A stretch of 64,000 nt of DNA, taken from Marsupella aquatica (Eukaryota > Marchantiophyta). The stretch is from positions 17,732,001 to 17,796,000 of the forward strand of contig OZ316897.1 in NCBI GenBank assembly GCA_973895155.1. Reading direction: 5' to 3'. This document shows positions 1 to 12,084 of the stretch, in pieces. The notes under the pieces were generated by a model. The model did not search any database. It was not told the origin of the DNA and saw only the letters and a list, made by a program, of their open reading frames with translations. How positions within the stretch are numbered: the stretch's first letter is position 1; the number at the start of each line of letters is the position of its first letter. The translations under genes and the position numbers were made by a program.

Positions 1-224
1 TTAAGGCCCTTCGTTGAAACTACCCTAAGTAGGTTATCATAGTAAAGCGTAGCATCCATCGAGTTACTTTGACTTTGGAGCGCATGTTTTATTTTAGAAT
101 CACTTTATGGTCTATGGTGCTGACTAAAATATACCACTCCTTCTCCAAGCAAAGAGGATGATGACGAGTAAGGTAAAAGATTTGTTATAAAATAAAAACT
201 TTTAACAAAGGTATTCTTGTGCAG

Positions 225-3200
225 GCTCGAGTTATTCACAATGGTTCACCAGAATGGTCGGACATCGTTTTCTCTGTGGAGACGGCCAAAGACAGAATGA
301 AAGCTGAAGGCAATAAGATCGGAGAAAGTACCTGTGAAGAGCTTCTCGAAGCTTTGAGTATTAACCGAAGTCTGCTGCTCATGGGGTAACTCCCTGAGTT
401 TTCATTTCTCCAAATTGAGCTTTGGCTGCTGCTGCGTAAGTTACGTCTTTTAAGAAAGAAATACTATTGTTCCAAATAAAGCTTTGAAGAATCCCAGCGC
501 TTCTTCCTTAGATTAAGAAGCCTGACTGCTGAGCCGATATCTTAGCCTTGTGGAATAAATAACTTCTCTTCTATCTGATGCACTCGTTATCCTTGGAAAA
601 CTGAGATCTTATATTAAGACTTCAGGTACATTGATGGAGGACCTTTGTTGGACTATCCCGAGGCGTTTGATCTTCAAGAAACAGCAGAGACGACTGCAGC
701 AACACTAGGCCGGGTGCTTTGCTTGGATCTCGTTCTTCGAAATGAGGATCGTCTTGTCTGTAAGCAGTTGGGATGGCGAGGAAATCATGGGAATCTTATG
801 GCTACTAGGAAACAAGTTCGTGGCACACGACCCCACAAAGAGGACGACTCAAGGCCTTTCCTTCCAAGGAGGCGAGGAGGTGCTGAAAACACTAGGCAGA
901 CCTGGGACTTACGTAAGCATCTTCGAAATCAATTTGACAAGACTGTTGGGAGAGCTTCTTCAGCTAGCACAAGTTCTGCTGCAGCAATGCTACTTGAAGA
1001 TTCTACTGAACTTAGTGGTCACCCGACCAGGAGTGACATCGGGAATGGTGAGAAATCGCAGTTGTGCATTGTGGGCATTGATTCAGGGGTACCAAGGAGA
1101 CCTCCGTCCTCCAAGACACAGAAAGATAAGACAGAATATCCAAAGTTTGTGGAACTTCTCCTCAATGACGAGGCTGTAGCCTCAGAAATTCTTCAAGAAA
1201 TCTCTAGCAACAGGTTGGGGTGTCTTTCCCAGGCAGATGCAGCGTTGGAGGGTGAAGTCCAGATGAAGGTGGGTTTAGACCAGAAGAAAGTCGTGAAGGC
1301 TTTCCAAGAAGGATTTAAAGCTGGAGCACATGATATGCAGGACCTAAGCAGGTTTCTGGTGAAGTTGTTCAGAACTCTGAACCAGGTGCTGAAAGAGTTT
1401 GTCACTTATATGGCCAGTATTGAAGATGAAAAAGTGAACGAAGACTCTCCATCTTCAAATCATGCATCCCGGCGTTGTTCCGTGAAGAATGATTCCCCTT
1501 CAGTAAACGAGGTCCAAACAGAACTGGAGGGTTTGACTGTGGAACCTGTTGAAAGGTACAAGGAGTCCGCGGAAGCAGATAAACAGCAAAATTCAGATCC
1601 CAGCCCAATTCTGAGAACTTCACCCTTGCAACAGGATTCGCCTGACCAGAGTGAGACCTCATTGAGCGGGTCTTCTACGCCCTGGACTCGACCCTTGCAA
1701 CAGAATTCACCTGACCAGAGTGAGTCCTCATCGAGCGGGTCTTCTATTCCCCGGACTCCACCCTTGCAACAGGATTCACCTGACCAGAGTGAGTCCTCAT
1801 TGAGTGGGTCTTCTATTCCCCGGACTCCACCCTTGCAACAGGATTCACCTGACCAGAGTGAGTTCTCATTGAATGGGTCTTCTATTCCCCGGACTCCAAC
1901 TATGCAACAAAATGTACCAGGTCAGCGTGAGTCTTCTGTTGGCAGGCATTCTCGAAAATCATCTTCGAGGGAAAAGTCTGTAGGAAGCTGGAGTGGGAAA
2001 TTGATGGAAAGCAAAGCCAGAAGCCCTCAGTTCAGCCCTCGTTTAACACTCAAGCTCAAGAACGTTAACAAGTCGGCAAAGGTGCAGTGACCTTTTCTCA
2101 AGCTTCCCTGTTTCAAAATTGCACGAGTAATACGATTTTATTGAACTTATTCCATGTGTTTGATGCGCCTCTATATCTAGTTCCATATATGAGTAGTGCT
2201 ATGGTTAGTTCGGTGGGCCAATAGAACTCCTAAACCATTGGCACATATAGATATCTATAAGTCACAATTTTACTGATTTGAATTGTGGAGATCCCGGTGA
2301 GGTGAAGCTCGGCCAGGTGCATGATGGAACGTGATAGTGTAATTGCAGGTGGATAGTGAGCTTTGCAAGGAGCTAGACTGGTGGGATGCAAGAATACGTC
2401 AAGAATGCAGAAGATTGTGTAAAGAGCAGGGTTTCACGACAGGTTTTCTGGACCACAGCAGCAGCCACAGCTTGGTGGACAGTTATGAGCTCAAGGTAGG
2501 AAGGTATCATCTAGTCTTGTCTAACCTTATCTCAATTGGGATGTTAGTACTGCGTCTCGAAATCTCTTAGCAACGTACGTACTCATCGGGCTTGTGGAAA
2601 ATTTCGGAGGTCATTACTGGTATTGTAGGGATGGTGGTGGATTTCGTTGCTTGTGTTAATGGGGTACCTTCGAGGTACGTTAAGGTGGGATTGCTGACCC
2701 AACAATGTGGAATTTTCAGATTCGACTGGATCATCTCCTGGAAAGAATGGAATTAATAGTACACGGGGTGGAGACGGAGAGGCCCTCCTGTATTCTCAAG
2801 TTTCTATATATTGGTGGAGCCTTGGCTGCAAAGTCGTTTCATACGCTTCAAGTCATCGGCATAACAGATGTTCTTTGTTTGTGCCCCAATGAGATAAGCC
2901 TAGAGGACGAGTATCCAGTTTCATTTGCGGTCAAAAGCTTTCAGGTATCAATTGAAATCCTAGCCTCATCCTTCTATTCTTCCAATTCTCCAGGGACGAT
3001 ACTGTTCCGAAACACTACTACGCAATTGAGCCCTCACATCTGTCCCTTGATGGCACTCTATGCTGATCCTGTTATGTTCTGAAACAGGTCAGGGATACCG
3101 AGGATGAAAATATCAGTCAGTACGTTGAGGATGCTTCAGTATATATCGACTCTGTAGAGGCAAAAGGAGGCACTATCCTTGTTCATTGCTTTGAAGGCAA

Positions 3201-3863
3201 AAGCCGGAGTGCAGCAGTCATTCTGGCATATCTGATGCTCCGAAAGTAAGAGTTTTTTTTTAAACGGGGGTCCAGGTGGCAAGCTTGTTTATTCATTTTT
3301 TCTTCTTGGAATTCAGTGTACGTCATGGGGATTTAGTTCAGGACAGGTAGAATATCTGTGGAGTATTCATGTATGTCCATTCCTCTCTTCAAATATTCAG
3401 TACTGAATAGTAAATGTTGAATTAAGTCACTGGCTCGACTAATATTTGGTGCGAAGTAACGAGACCAACCGCTATTGATGGTGGAAAATACTCGATTTAC
3501 ATTTTAAAGGATGTTCTGGATGTCTGTAGGGGGCAAACTTTGTTTCAAGCATGGGGACTTTTGAAGGCGGCCCATCCACGTGCACAGCCAAATGATGGGT
3601 TTATGAAAATCCTGGTCGGGCTGGATAAGCAGCTCCATGGCAAGGTATCCATGGATTGGCAACAGAAGAAACCAGAAATTCGAATGTGTCCCATCTGTGG
3701 TAGGAGTGCTGGGATCAGCAATAGCTCACTGCGTCAGCATCTTCGAAGGGCCCATCCTGATGTCACTCAGGTTCCGTTAACGACGAGCAACAGTCCAGAG
3801 TCTCAACAAATTGAGAACGCGACTGCTCCATTGGAAAACTTGTTGTCAGCAGTTGGAGTTTGA
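225..3863 (+). CDS. PHS1: PHS1-type actin-fragmin-kinase-like / dual-specificity phosphatase, 5' partial
   Basis: Exons read from splice sites and unbroken frame: 225..385, 626..2081, 2349..2495, 2720..2944, 3088..3245, 3530..3863; earlier exons lie outside the window. The first two exons carry the end of the actin-fragmin-kinase-like domain, including the N-E-D-R-L segment near 740-754 typical of plant PHS1. A long Ser/Pro-rich linker with a 23-residue tandem repeat follows. Exons 3088..3245 and 3530..3863 hold the dual-specificity phosphatase core with the HCFEGKSRS signature (catalytic Cys codon 3187-3189). After it, a C-x2-C...H-x5-H putative zinc motif begins at 3687, near the C-terminus. 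In Arabidopsis PHS1 acts on cortical microtubules: the kinase domain phosphorylates alpha-tubulin and the phosphatase domain restrains it, with links to MAPK and stress signalling. All junction phases agree, so the 3' model is firm. Function here is inferred from the family. Confidence 0.9.
1612..1960 (+). repeat. 69-bp in-frame tandem repeat in the PHS1 linker
   Basis: Five imperfect copies of a 69-bp (23-codon) unit, with the PLQQ-type segment starting at 1622, 1691, 1760, 1829 and 1898. Each unit encodes a Ser/Pro/Gln-rich segment containing SPDQSE and GSSIPRTP-like blocks. The first and last copies are the most diverged. Because the period is a multiple of three, copy-number change would keep the PHS1 frame. 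The segment lies in the presumably disordered linker between kinase-like and phosphatase domains and offers several Ser-Pro/Thr-Pro sites. Confidence 0.9.
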
Positions 3864-3875
3864 GACTACAAATGA

Positions 3876-4115
3876 GCTTTGTCCATCAATGCATAGTTTT
3901 CATTAGAACCAAAGCAGCATTGTACATATTGCCAAGCTTTGGATCGGTCACTGGGATTTCCTCTGCGATAATCTCTTCATTGGGTAAAACTCCACCAGCT
4001 TTGTCCATCAATGGATAGTATTCATTAGAGCCAAAGCTGCATTGTATATATTGCCAAGCTTTGGATCGGTCACTGGGATTTCCTCTGCGATATTCTCTTC
4101 ATTGGGTCAAATTTC
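3876..4115 (+). repeat. 122-bp tandem duplication just after the PHS1 stop
   Basis: Two close copies start with gctttgtccatcaatg at 3876 and 3998 and run on through the matching segment ending near ttcattgggt. The unit begins only 13 bp after the stop codon, so it probably lies in the 3' UTR. Confidence 0.85.
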
Positions 4116-4119
4116 ACGG

Positions 4120-5779
4120 AAGGTGGAAAATCGCAAATCAGCCATGAAGACGGTTGTGACTGGAATCGCATCGGTGTGATCTGTGACGTCTCCTTCGCAT
4201 GCACTGATGCAATAGATGTATTTTGTGTTGGGAGTTTCCTTCTATTTGAAGTTTAGGATTTTGAACGGGTTAGAGTTTAACTGTTTAATTTCATATGGAC
4301 CTACTTTCCATCAGGGGTGCGACTATAGGTGCAATGTACAAGCTACCATTATGATTTGAACAGTGCTGTTTTCAAGAGTTCTGACCCTCAGGTCCAGTTT
4401 TCAAGAGCTCTGACCTTCAGGCTCGTCGTGCTGACATCTACACACGACATGACCAAACAATTTCTGTCTTTCTCCTAAGATGTTTGAAGAAAACTTCCTC
4501 TTTCAAGGATCCTAATGCTGATGTGTAGTGCTCGAAACAGTCCGCGCAAGCCAACGCAACGTGAGGCTATGACAAAATAAATACAGGGTGACGTCTTTGG
4601 AGGGCTGCGAATGTTTACTACGTTGCAAACTTCAACCATTCCTGACTTCCAATCTCTCCAGACGAGCTGGGAAGATATTCTGCCATAGTAGCAGAATTAA
4701 TTCCCGAATGACTCGGCCGACCACAAATTTTCATCCCACTGCATAGAGCCTTCCACAATCGAACAACTATAGGTAGACTCACACCACCACACAAGCGATT
4801 CACTGAACTCTTTCTGTTGCACATGCATACATAGGGATAGTTCTCATTTTCACCTTCCACAAACTTCCTACCACTTAACTCCTGAAATTTGTGTGAGACA
4901 CGGAAACACAGACCAGAATAGTTGTAACATTGGATCCTCTCTTTCGCCAGAGACACCGTTTCCCGCAGCCTGGACAAAGGGCCTAACACGTAGTGAACTG
5001 ATAGAAAGCTCAACACCACGCAAAAAGTATCCAGATCATGCAAAATGTGTCTGTTTCCGCCGATTAAATTATCCCATTAAAGGAAGAAGGTCGCATATTT
5101 AGTTTTTCCCTCACGGAAAATGGAGAGTCTATGATTTGGATATTCCAGCCATTTTCGACTTTGTAGAGTGACATTTCTACATCGCTTCAAGGGGTGATAG
5201 ATATTCTTCGCAAACAACATGCCCCCATTGTTGTAAAATCGATTACTGTGAGCAGATCAGAAAGACAACGCCTTCATCGGCAGTAAGGATCCAAGTGGAG
5301 AAGGCAATTTGACCTTCGTGACCTAAGCTCGTTGGAAGGCAAAATTTTGGATCAGAAATCTGCATCTCCAACTCCTCTTCTCAGAACCTTTGAACTAAAT
5401 TTAAGCTCTGGTACAATCTGGACGTCTAGATCAAGCACTACAATTTAACGCTAATGCCTGAGATCTGATCACTCGGGGAAGACATTTCTATAGCCAGGCT
5501 TTTCGAGAAAAGAATCGCTTGTGGGAGACAGAAATCCGGACCTTACATGCCAACGTTGTTCCAATCTCAGAACAGTTGCAATAGTTATCATGTGAAATCA
5601 GGCGCGATCTACTGAACTCACATGAGGTCCAACTTCAGCTTGTGTACCGGTGATTGTATCCTTCTGATCACGCGCCAAAAATCTTTGAAGCTCAATGTCA
5701 ATCAACCTGTGTCCTCCGTATTCTCACCGACGAGTGGTATGTACACTTGGGATGTCTTCGACAAGCCCCTCAATGTCAT
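4120..5779. other. intergenic, nothing recognised
   Basis: About 1.6 kb between the convergent PHS1 and MBD4-like genes. Short open frames exist (one of 141 codons on the minus strand at 4618-5043), but none shows a domain, splice context or composition I recognise. It probably holds the 3' UTRs of the two neighbours. Confidence 0.5.
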
Positions 5780-8589
5780 CTATGATGTTTCAGGAACGAA
5801 ATCACTGCCTTGGCCATTCGTTTCCCAAAGCCATTTCCAGTATTTGTTCAGCATAAGATCATCGGGCTCAACCTCTCGCCAGAGTCCTTGACAAAAGATG
5901 GCATATGCATCAGCGGCATACCTGTCAGTCAGTAAACCACAATCAGAATCTTTGCAAGGAAACATGACTATCGAAACACTCCAATAGATGCCTGAACAGT
6001 CCAGAAAAGAGGATGTCCAGACAGATGTGACGACGTCATATATGTACGGCGACAAACCCTTCGATGCTACACGTTCAAGACAACCTACTGCAATATTCTG
6101 AAGAAGTTCGGCTACATTCATCACCCTACCCTGGCAATCCAAGACCAATTCACTGAACAACAGAGACAACATTCCTATCTTAAGTCTTCTCCATTCATAT
6201 GTAAGGAAGAATGAATTCTTGTCAGAGCCATATTTACAATGAACGACTTACTTTCCGATCCCGTGCAGTTGAGTAACATTTGTCCAGTCACCGCGCAAGT
6301 ATTCCGTAGAAAATCGCTGAATCATCTTCGCTCGCTTGTTCTGTAGACCCAAGGAGTACACTTTCTCTGCTATCTTGGCAGTATCCATGTTTATAGCCGT
6401 TTCTGCGTCAGGACAGAGGCTGAAAAGGTCCCATATCACCTTGTGCATCTGTACAAGAAACTGAGTAATACCGTCAGATCCCAGCGCTTAACTGAGAGTG
6501 TGAAGTATTAAAGACCGTCCCGAGACAAAAAATATAGATGAACCACCTGATAGAATTAATGAAACGCGATTCACCCAATAAAGCCAAAGCAATACGCATA
6601 GTGCAACGGGATATAACAAATCGGAACATTTTGTTGCAAAAGAATACACCGAGTAATCTAGACAGAGTCTCTCATCGCAATAATATGGAGGGCTCGAGAG
6701 AAACGAGCTCTTACCTGCCGTCCGGCAGTCTTGTTGAGAAGCATACACGACAGCAAGACCTTCCAGGGATCTTTGTACAGACTCTCTTGAATTAAACCGA
6801 AAGGCGATGCAGGAGGGGCCCAATTCTCGTCTCTAATCACACTTCCAGGACACAGCCCTGTTGCAGAAGCACTATCCTCTCCATCCTTCGCTTTTCTCCG
6901 TTTCCGCACCTTCTTCTCGACGACAGTTATTTGTTGCTGCTCATACACTTCAGCATCCCTGGAATATCCATTGCTTCGGTGATCCTCCATCATCATCGCC
7001 CTACCTTCTCTGGAGGTTTGTTCGGCACCAGATGTGGAGAAATGGCCCATTTTATAGGCACCGTGGTGTTCATAGGCTTCCACTTGTTGCTGTGGCCTAC
7101 TGCGATTATAAAGTGACTTCTCCTCGGTAACTTGGTGGTAATCAATCTCCACTTTCGGTTGTTTTCGACGGCGGGGAGTGGGCTCCTTTTCTGCTTTGGG
7201 AACTGCCGCTCTGCTCCGCTTCTTCACAACTTTCTCCTCCGGTTTCACCATCTGCTGCTGTTGATGATTGATAACTGCTCGAGATGCTGCTGCAGGATGG
7301 TGCTGGTGGTGTTGCATCGTCAGTCTCCTCCGTTCATCCTCGCTACCGGAAGAATTCTCCACCGCGGCAGGCTTTTCAGAATGTCTGACGGTGAATTGCT
7401 TTGGATCCTTCATCATCGCAGCTTTCACAGCCGCAAGAATTTCTCTCGCTCTCTCTAACGTCACACGCGCTTTGTTATCTGTGCTGAATCGCATCCTCTC
7501 TCGGTTTGTCCCTGTCGTCGTCGTAACCCCATCTACTCCGTTCGCTTTCTTCCTCGGGGCCGCAGGAGCCCTCCCCTTCTTCGGCTTCGCTTCCACTATG
7601 CTGCCGTTCCTAAGAGGTGGAGCAACAACGACGTTTGCAGCCGGTGCCGGTGCCGGTGTTGCTGCTACTGCTTTCCTCTTCGCTGTATCCATCATTCCTC
7701 TGGCGGGCTTCTCAGGCACACGGACGACTGGCACCACCTCCCGCTTATGTTGATGATGCCGTTGATGATGATGACTATCACTCGCGGCACTCGCAGCGGA
7801 CGACTTCCCTCGCTCAGTGATTCCTCGAGACACTGCCGGGGGTGGTGGCGGGGGCAATCCTCGCTCATCATCACTTTCCTCCAATCCATCAAGTCCTCCT
7901 ACTTCCTCTGGAGAAAAAGCCAATTCTAATTCTCTCTCTCGTTCTCTGTGGCTTATGCCTCGAGCTCTCGCGACCGGTGGTGGTGAATCGTGAACGGGAT
8001 GATGTTCGTCCTCATCGTAACCCTCGTCCTCTGTCCCGACATCCTCGTGCTCTTCAAATCCATGTCTCGAATCCCGTCCTCGATTACTAGCACTACCTCC
8101 ACGATGATGATGATGATCCATCGAAGCTAAAACGAGATGTTGATCGTCTTCGTCCTCTTCTGGCTCTTCTGCTTCCTCGTCTACCTCTTCCTCTCCTTCC
8201 TCTTCTGGTTCTTCCTCCTCTTCCTCCTCGTCTACTGCTGCTGGTCCTCTTCCATTCACCGCTCCGTTATGTTCATAATCATCGGAATACTCCTCCGCAG
8301 CGACCTCTTCAGCGTCCTCCTCGCGTTCCTCCTCCTCCTCCTGCTCTTCGTCGTCGTCAGAACTGTCTCCTCCACCATCCGACATACTCACACCATTGCT
8401 TAAACCTACACGCCTTCTCTTCAGAGGCACGGCATCGCCGTTGCTCCACCGATAGGGGGAGCCTGCTACTCCTCCACTCATCGCAACCTTCGTGTTGCTG
8501 CCGTTCATTTCTTCGCTTGCTGCTCCTCGCTCGCTCGTTCCTCCTGCTGCTCCTGATCCAGATCCTCCGACGACCTTCTCTGCCGCCAT
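5780..8589 (-). CDS. MBD4L: MBD4-like HhH-GPD thymine/uracil DNA glycosylase
   Basis: Exons on the minus strand: 6715..8589, 6252..6448 and 5780..5921, with GT-AG sites and matching phases, giving 737 residues. The fold starts near residue 590 (NWAPP, then LLNKTAGRQ at the first junction), continues to the LHGIGK hairpin and ends in the LNKYW motif. These match the catalytic domain of MBD4 and plant MBD4L. The catalytic Asp is D695, four residues after the hairpin Lys, and is retained. The family removes T or U opposite G, mainly from deaminated methyl-CpG, in nuclear base-excision repair. No methyl-CpG-binding domain is seen, as in other plant MBD4L. The N-terminal 580 residues are low complexity: long Glu/Asp tracts, His runs and basic Lys/Arg blocks that could be nuclear localisation signals. 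The ATG at 8589 opens the long frame; a later start cannot be excluded. Confidence 0.9.
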
Positions 8590-10300
8590 CTCTGCACCCC
8601 TTCCCCCTTTTCCTTTCGGGCCAGGTCGTCGTCGTCGAAGGTCTCGTCGTCTTCTCCTCCTCCTAGCCCGCTCCGCTCCTCGACCACCACCACCTCATCA
8701 TCGTCATCATCCGCTGCCATCCCATCCCTCCCATCCGCGCGCCTCCTGCCCTCCCTCCTCCTCGCCTCGTCCACCTTCTCGACCCTCCCTCCTCCAGTCC
8801 TGTTACAATCCTCATCGCCACCTTCTACGTCGCGGCTCCCGGCGGCCAGCCCCCTTCTGACCGCACCACGATGCACGGGCGAGGCACGAGTGTGGTGGTG
8901 GTGTGGTGTCTGTCGACCGACGACGACGACGACGACGGTCGACCACAACCAACGACTTACTTACACTGCTCTCGGCGCCTCTCTCGAGGACGATCCCTCC
9001 TTGTCTCACCTCTGCTCTGCGACTACTCACTACTACTCTCAGCTCTCGTGTAATCTTCTCCCTCACGACATTGCTCCAACCATTCCTCCGCCCACGAGTC
9101 TCCGCCGTGCCGAATCGCACCACTGCTGCTGCTACTTCTACGCTTCTTGTCGTCGACGAATCCAAATCGGTTCCTCCCCGCCAATCCCGAATCCTTCTCT
9201 CCTTCCTCCGGTAAAATTTTATCCCCCCCTTCTCGTGTGGACCGCAATAATCTCCTTGCCCTCGCCCTCCACAAGATCCAAATCGAGGGAACCGTCCCGT
9301 CCTCCTGCTCCTCCTGATGCTGCTGCCTCCTTTCGGTCCTCGTCCATCCCACCTAGAGCCTGCCTCCCTCCTCCCTGCCGAACACCCTGCCTGCCTTCGC
9401 CTCCTGCCCGTCCGGACCCATCCCTCCTCCTCCGTCCCTCCCCCCGTTCCTTCCCAAATCACTCGTGCAGCCATCGTGCGCTCCTCTCTCTCTCTCTCCC
9501 TCTCTCTCCCTCTCTCTCTCCGCTCAAACCCCGGAGTCCCGCCCTTTCCGATCTATCCGTTTCTTCGCTTCCGCCCTCGAGTTAAGCTTAACTCGGCTTC
9601 GGCCATGTTCGTTCTTTTTTCCCGGGCCACACCTGCAGCAGTCCGTTCCGTCCCCGTCCCCACGGCCCGTCCTCGCCCATCAGACTCTGTGTCTCTTCGC
9701 TCGTTTCGCGCTGCGGATCAGACGGTAGATCGTTCTTCTTCGTAGACTCCCCCTCCTCCGAGTACTGTAGCGGGACGAAACGAACGACCAAAGCGAACCA
9801 AAGCGAACCAAACGAGAGCGGGACGAAGATCCCCTTCCTTCCTCTCACTAGTAGTGGTGGTAGACTGCTGCAGCAGCACGTTTGCGACGGTACTACTGCG
9901 TAGCAGTACTACTAACTGCTACTACTACACTACCACACCACACCACACCACCACCGATGAACTTCTTCGAGGTCGTCGTTCGGTACTTCGGTCGTTCGTT
10001 CCCACGAAAGACAACACTGCCCACGACGACCACGACGACGACAATTATCATCGATGCCTGCCGCGTCACGCCACGCCACGCCGTGCCGCGCCGCGAAACG
10101 GCATACTCATTCGCTGGGCGATGCCATGCGCGCGCGCTGCCATTGGGGTAGCCCCTTCGCTTCCTCGCCGTGACCTCGAGTCCTCGACTGCCCTCGTGCT
10201 TTCCGCCACGCACCTCGGAGGGCGGAGCCGCTCCTCGCGATGCGAGAACAAAGCGAGGTCCTGCCCGGCAGCCCGCCGATAGAGGACGCACACTACTCCT
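8590..10300 (-). promoter_or_regulatory. CT-rich upstream region / probable 5' UTR of the MBD4-like gene
   Basis: About 1.7 kb of pyrimidine-rich sequence (plus strand) with GTC/GAC runs, a CT microsatellite near 9483-9522 and short AC-rich runs near 9925-9955. Many overlapping open frames in all six frames are explained by the skewed composition. I see no splice-supported coding exon. Its position directly upstream of the MBD4-like ATG suggests 5' UTR and promoter. Confidence 0.5.
9483..9522. repeat. CT microsatellite
   Basis: Run of ct dinucleotides interrupted by ccc, roughly 950 bp upstream of the MBD4-like ATG. Confidence 0.9.
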
Positions 10301-10332
10301 GTCCTGTCCAGACGTCCAGTCCAGTCCTAGTA

Positions 10333-10378
10333 TTGTAGTGTAGTGTAGTGTAGTGTAGTGTAGTGTAGTGTAGTGTAC
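10333..10378. repeat. (TAGTG)n microsatellite
   Basis: About eight near-perfect copies of tagtg in a row. Confidence 0.9.
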
Positions 10379-10529
10379 ACCCCTTTACCGCCGATTGTTG
10401 ATTCCAGGCGAGCGGAGTCGAAATCTCGTCGGGCCCTCGTGTGATCGATGTTGGGGAATGGTCGTGACTGGGGAGGCTGTTGGCGACGACGACGAGGACC
10501 ACGTGGGACGGCCCGGGTTGTCGCGCCGA

Positions 10530-10985
10530 CGCATTCCACATTACACACCCCAATGTTACAGAGTACACTTGCCAGCAGTGTCCATTGTTACACATGCAAG
10601 CATCCCAACATTACAGGTTACACCAATCCCGTGCCGATGCATTCCACATCACATGCTTTCCAGTACATTTACCAGCGCTATTCATTAGGGCGTCTCATGT
10701 TGACATTTTCACACATTGCTGCAACCCCTTTCAAATCTGACTGCCTAAAATAGCAGTACTCGGCTATACCCACTTTGGTGCGCCCAAGCGTATTGCGGGA
10801 CGCCATGAGGTGTTGTTTTTTTTTAAATTTGAGACGCCAGCATTACATGTTACACCTATCTTGCACTGATGGATGTCACATCACACATCCCAACATTACA
10901 TGTTACACCTATCGTGTACTGATGCATTCCACATTACACATCCCACTATTACACAACACGCATACCATCACACAACACAGATCCA
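10530..10985. repeat. degenerate ACATTACATGTTACACC-type repeat array
   Basis: Repeated blocks containing catcccaacattaca, gttacacctatc and tgatgcattccacat recur at about 10530-10680 and 10840-10985, with a unit of roughly 50-60 bp interrupted by unrelated sequence. Apparent ORFs here arise from the repeat. Confidence 0.75.
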
Positions 10986-10999
10986 GCCCCATTACATAT

Positions 11000-12080
11000 C
11001 ACACTATCGGCACGACATCCCAGGCCGTCCCCAATGTCGCGACTATGCGTGTGGTTTATTACCCAATTACATGTCTGTGGCTTTGTGATTAGTATATTGC
11101 ATCCCCAGGTTTGTCACAGAAACACTGAATGAAAATCAATTTATATATGGAATTTGCCTAGAGTCTATTTTTGGGTACACCAAGTGAGCTCTTTAATGTG
11201 CAATTTCCAGGTTTGACTTAGTGAAAGCCTGCAAAAATATGTGTAAATGTGAATTTTATTTAGGCACTTTTCAATGGAAGGAGACCATTATTTTTTCAAA
11301 ATCCAAAGTCCGAGGCAATCACTCTACACAGGGAAATGGTGTACACAAGCCTGGGTGGTGGTGGTGGGGGGGGGCGGGGGGGAGGGGAGGGGGTGTGGTG
11401 CAAGCATTTTCAGCTATAGTTGAAACACTGGTTGATATACTTGAGCTCTGAACAGGAGATGGTTCGTCCAAAGAGCATGTACATTTTGAAAAATGATCAG
11501 TTAGTTTGTCTTGTAGCATGGTAAGGAAGAGCTATCCTATCTTACTAAGTTGAATTATAGATCAAATAACTTTCAAACATCAAATCAAACTTCATATATA
11601 AAAACTCTTAAATACTTTAATATTTAAATATCAACCTAATAAACAGGGAGAAACTGCCAAGCTTTCCTAAGTATGACTATTCATGCAAGAAGTAATGCTG
11701 AAAGTAATGATGTACATGAGAATTGGAGAAATAGCTAATCTACTAATAAATCACAAATGGAAGCTACTTTGCAGGGCTATGGTCTAGTGAAGGCTCTAGA
11801 CCGTAACGTGGCTAACGTCACGGAATGGGAACTGGGTTTAGGTTGAGGGATTTGAAAATGGAGTAGTGAACCCCGGGGTCCTCACTTCTTTTCTTTCGAC
11901 CCATCACAAGTGAATAAATATAGTGTTTTTTATTGGGTTTAGTGAAATACTTTTAAATTTTTGTTGAAGAACATTAGGGTTATTTTAATCCAATTTGAGA
12001 AATTTAAGAATCATAGGGTTTTTAAAATCAAATATGAGAATATTCTTGGAATATTCCATTACGTTAGGGGTAAAACAATT
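11000..12080. other. intergenic, AT-rich, no gene recognised
   Basis: No coding signal. It contains one G-rich tract (11352-11396, separate entry). Confidence 0.5.
11352..11396 (+). other. G-rich tract, potential G-quadruplex
   Basis: Many G-runs of 4-8 bases on the plus strand separated by one or two other bases, far from any gene start found here. Confidence 0.6.
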
Positions 12081-12084
12081 CCAA

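Noticed and set aside
4618-5043. 141-codon minus-strand ORF between PHS1 and the MBD4-like gene
   Set aside because: No recognisable domain or splice context; length is compatible with chance.
6861-9745. Many plus-strand and other-frame ORFs across the MBD4-like first exon and upstream region
   Set aside because: They are antisense or alternate-frame shadows caused by CT/GTC-biased composition; none has a domain, while the minus-strand frame encodes a recognised enzyme.
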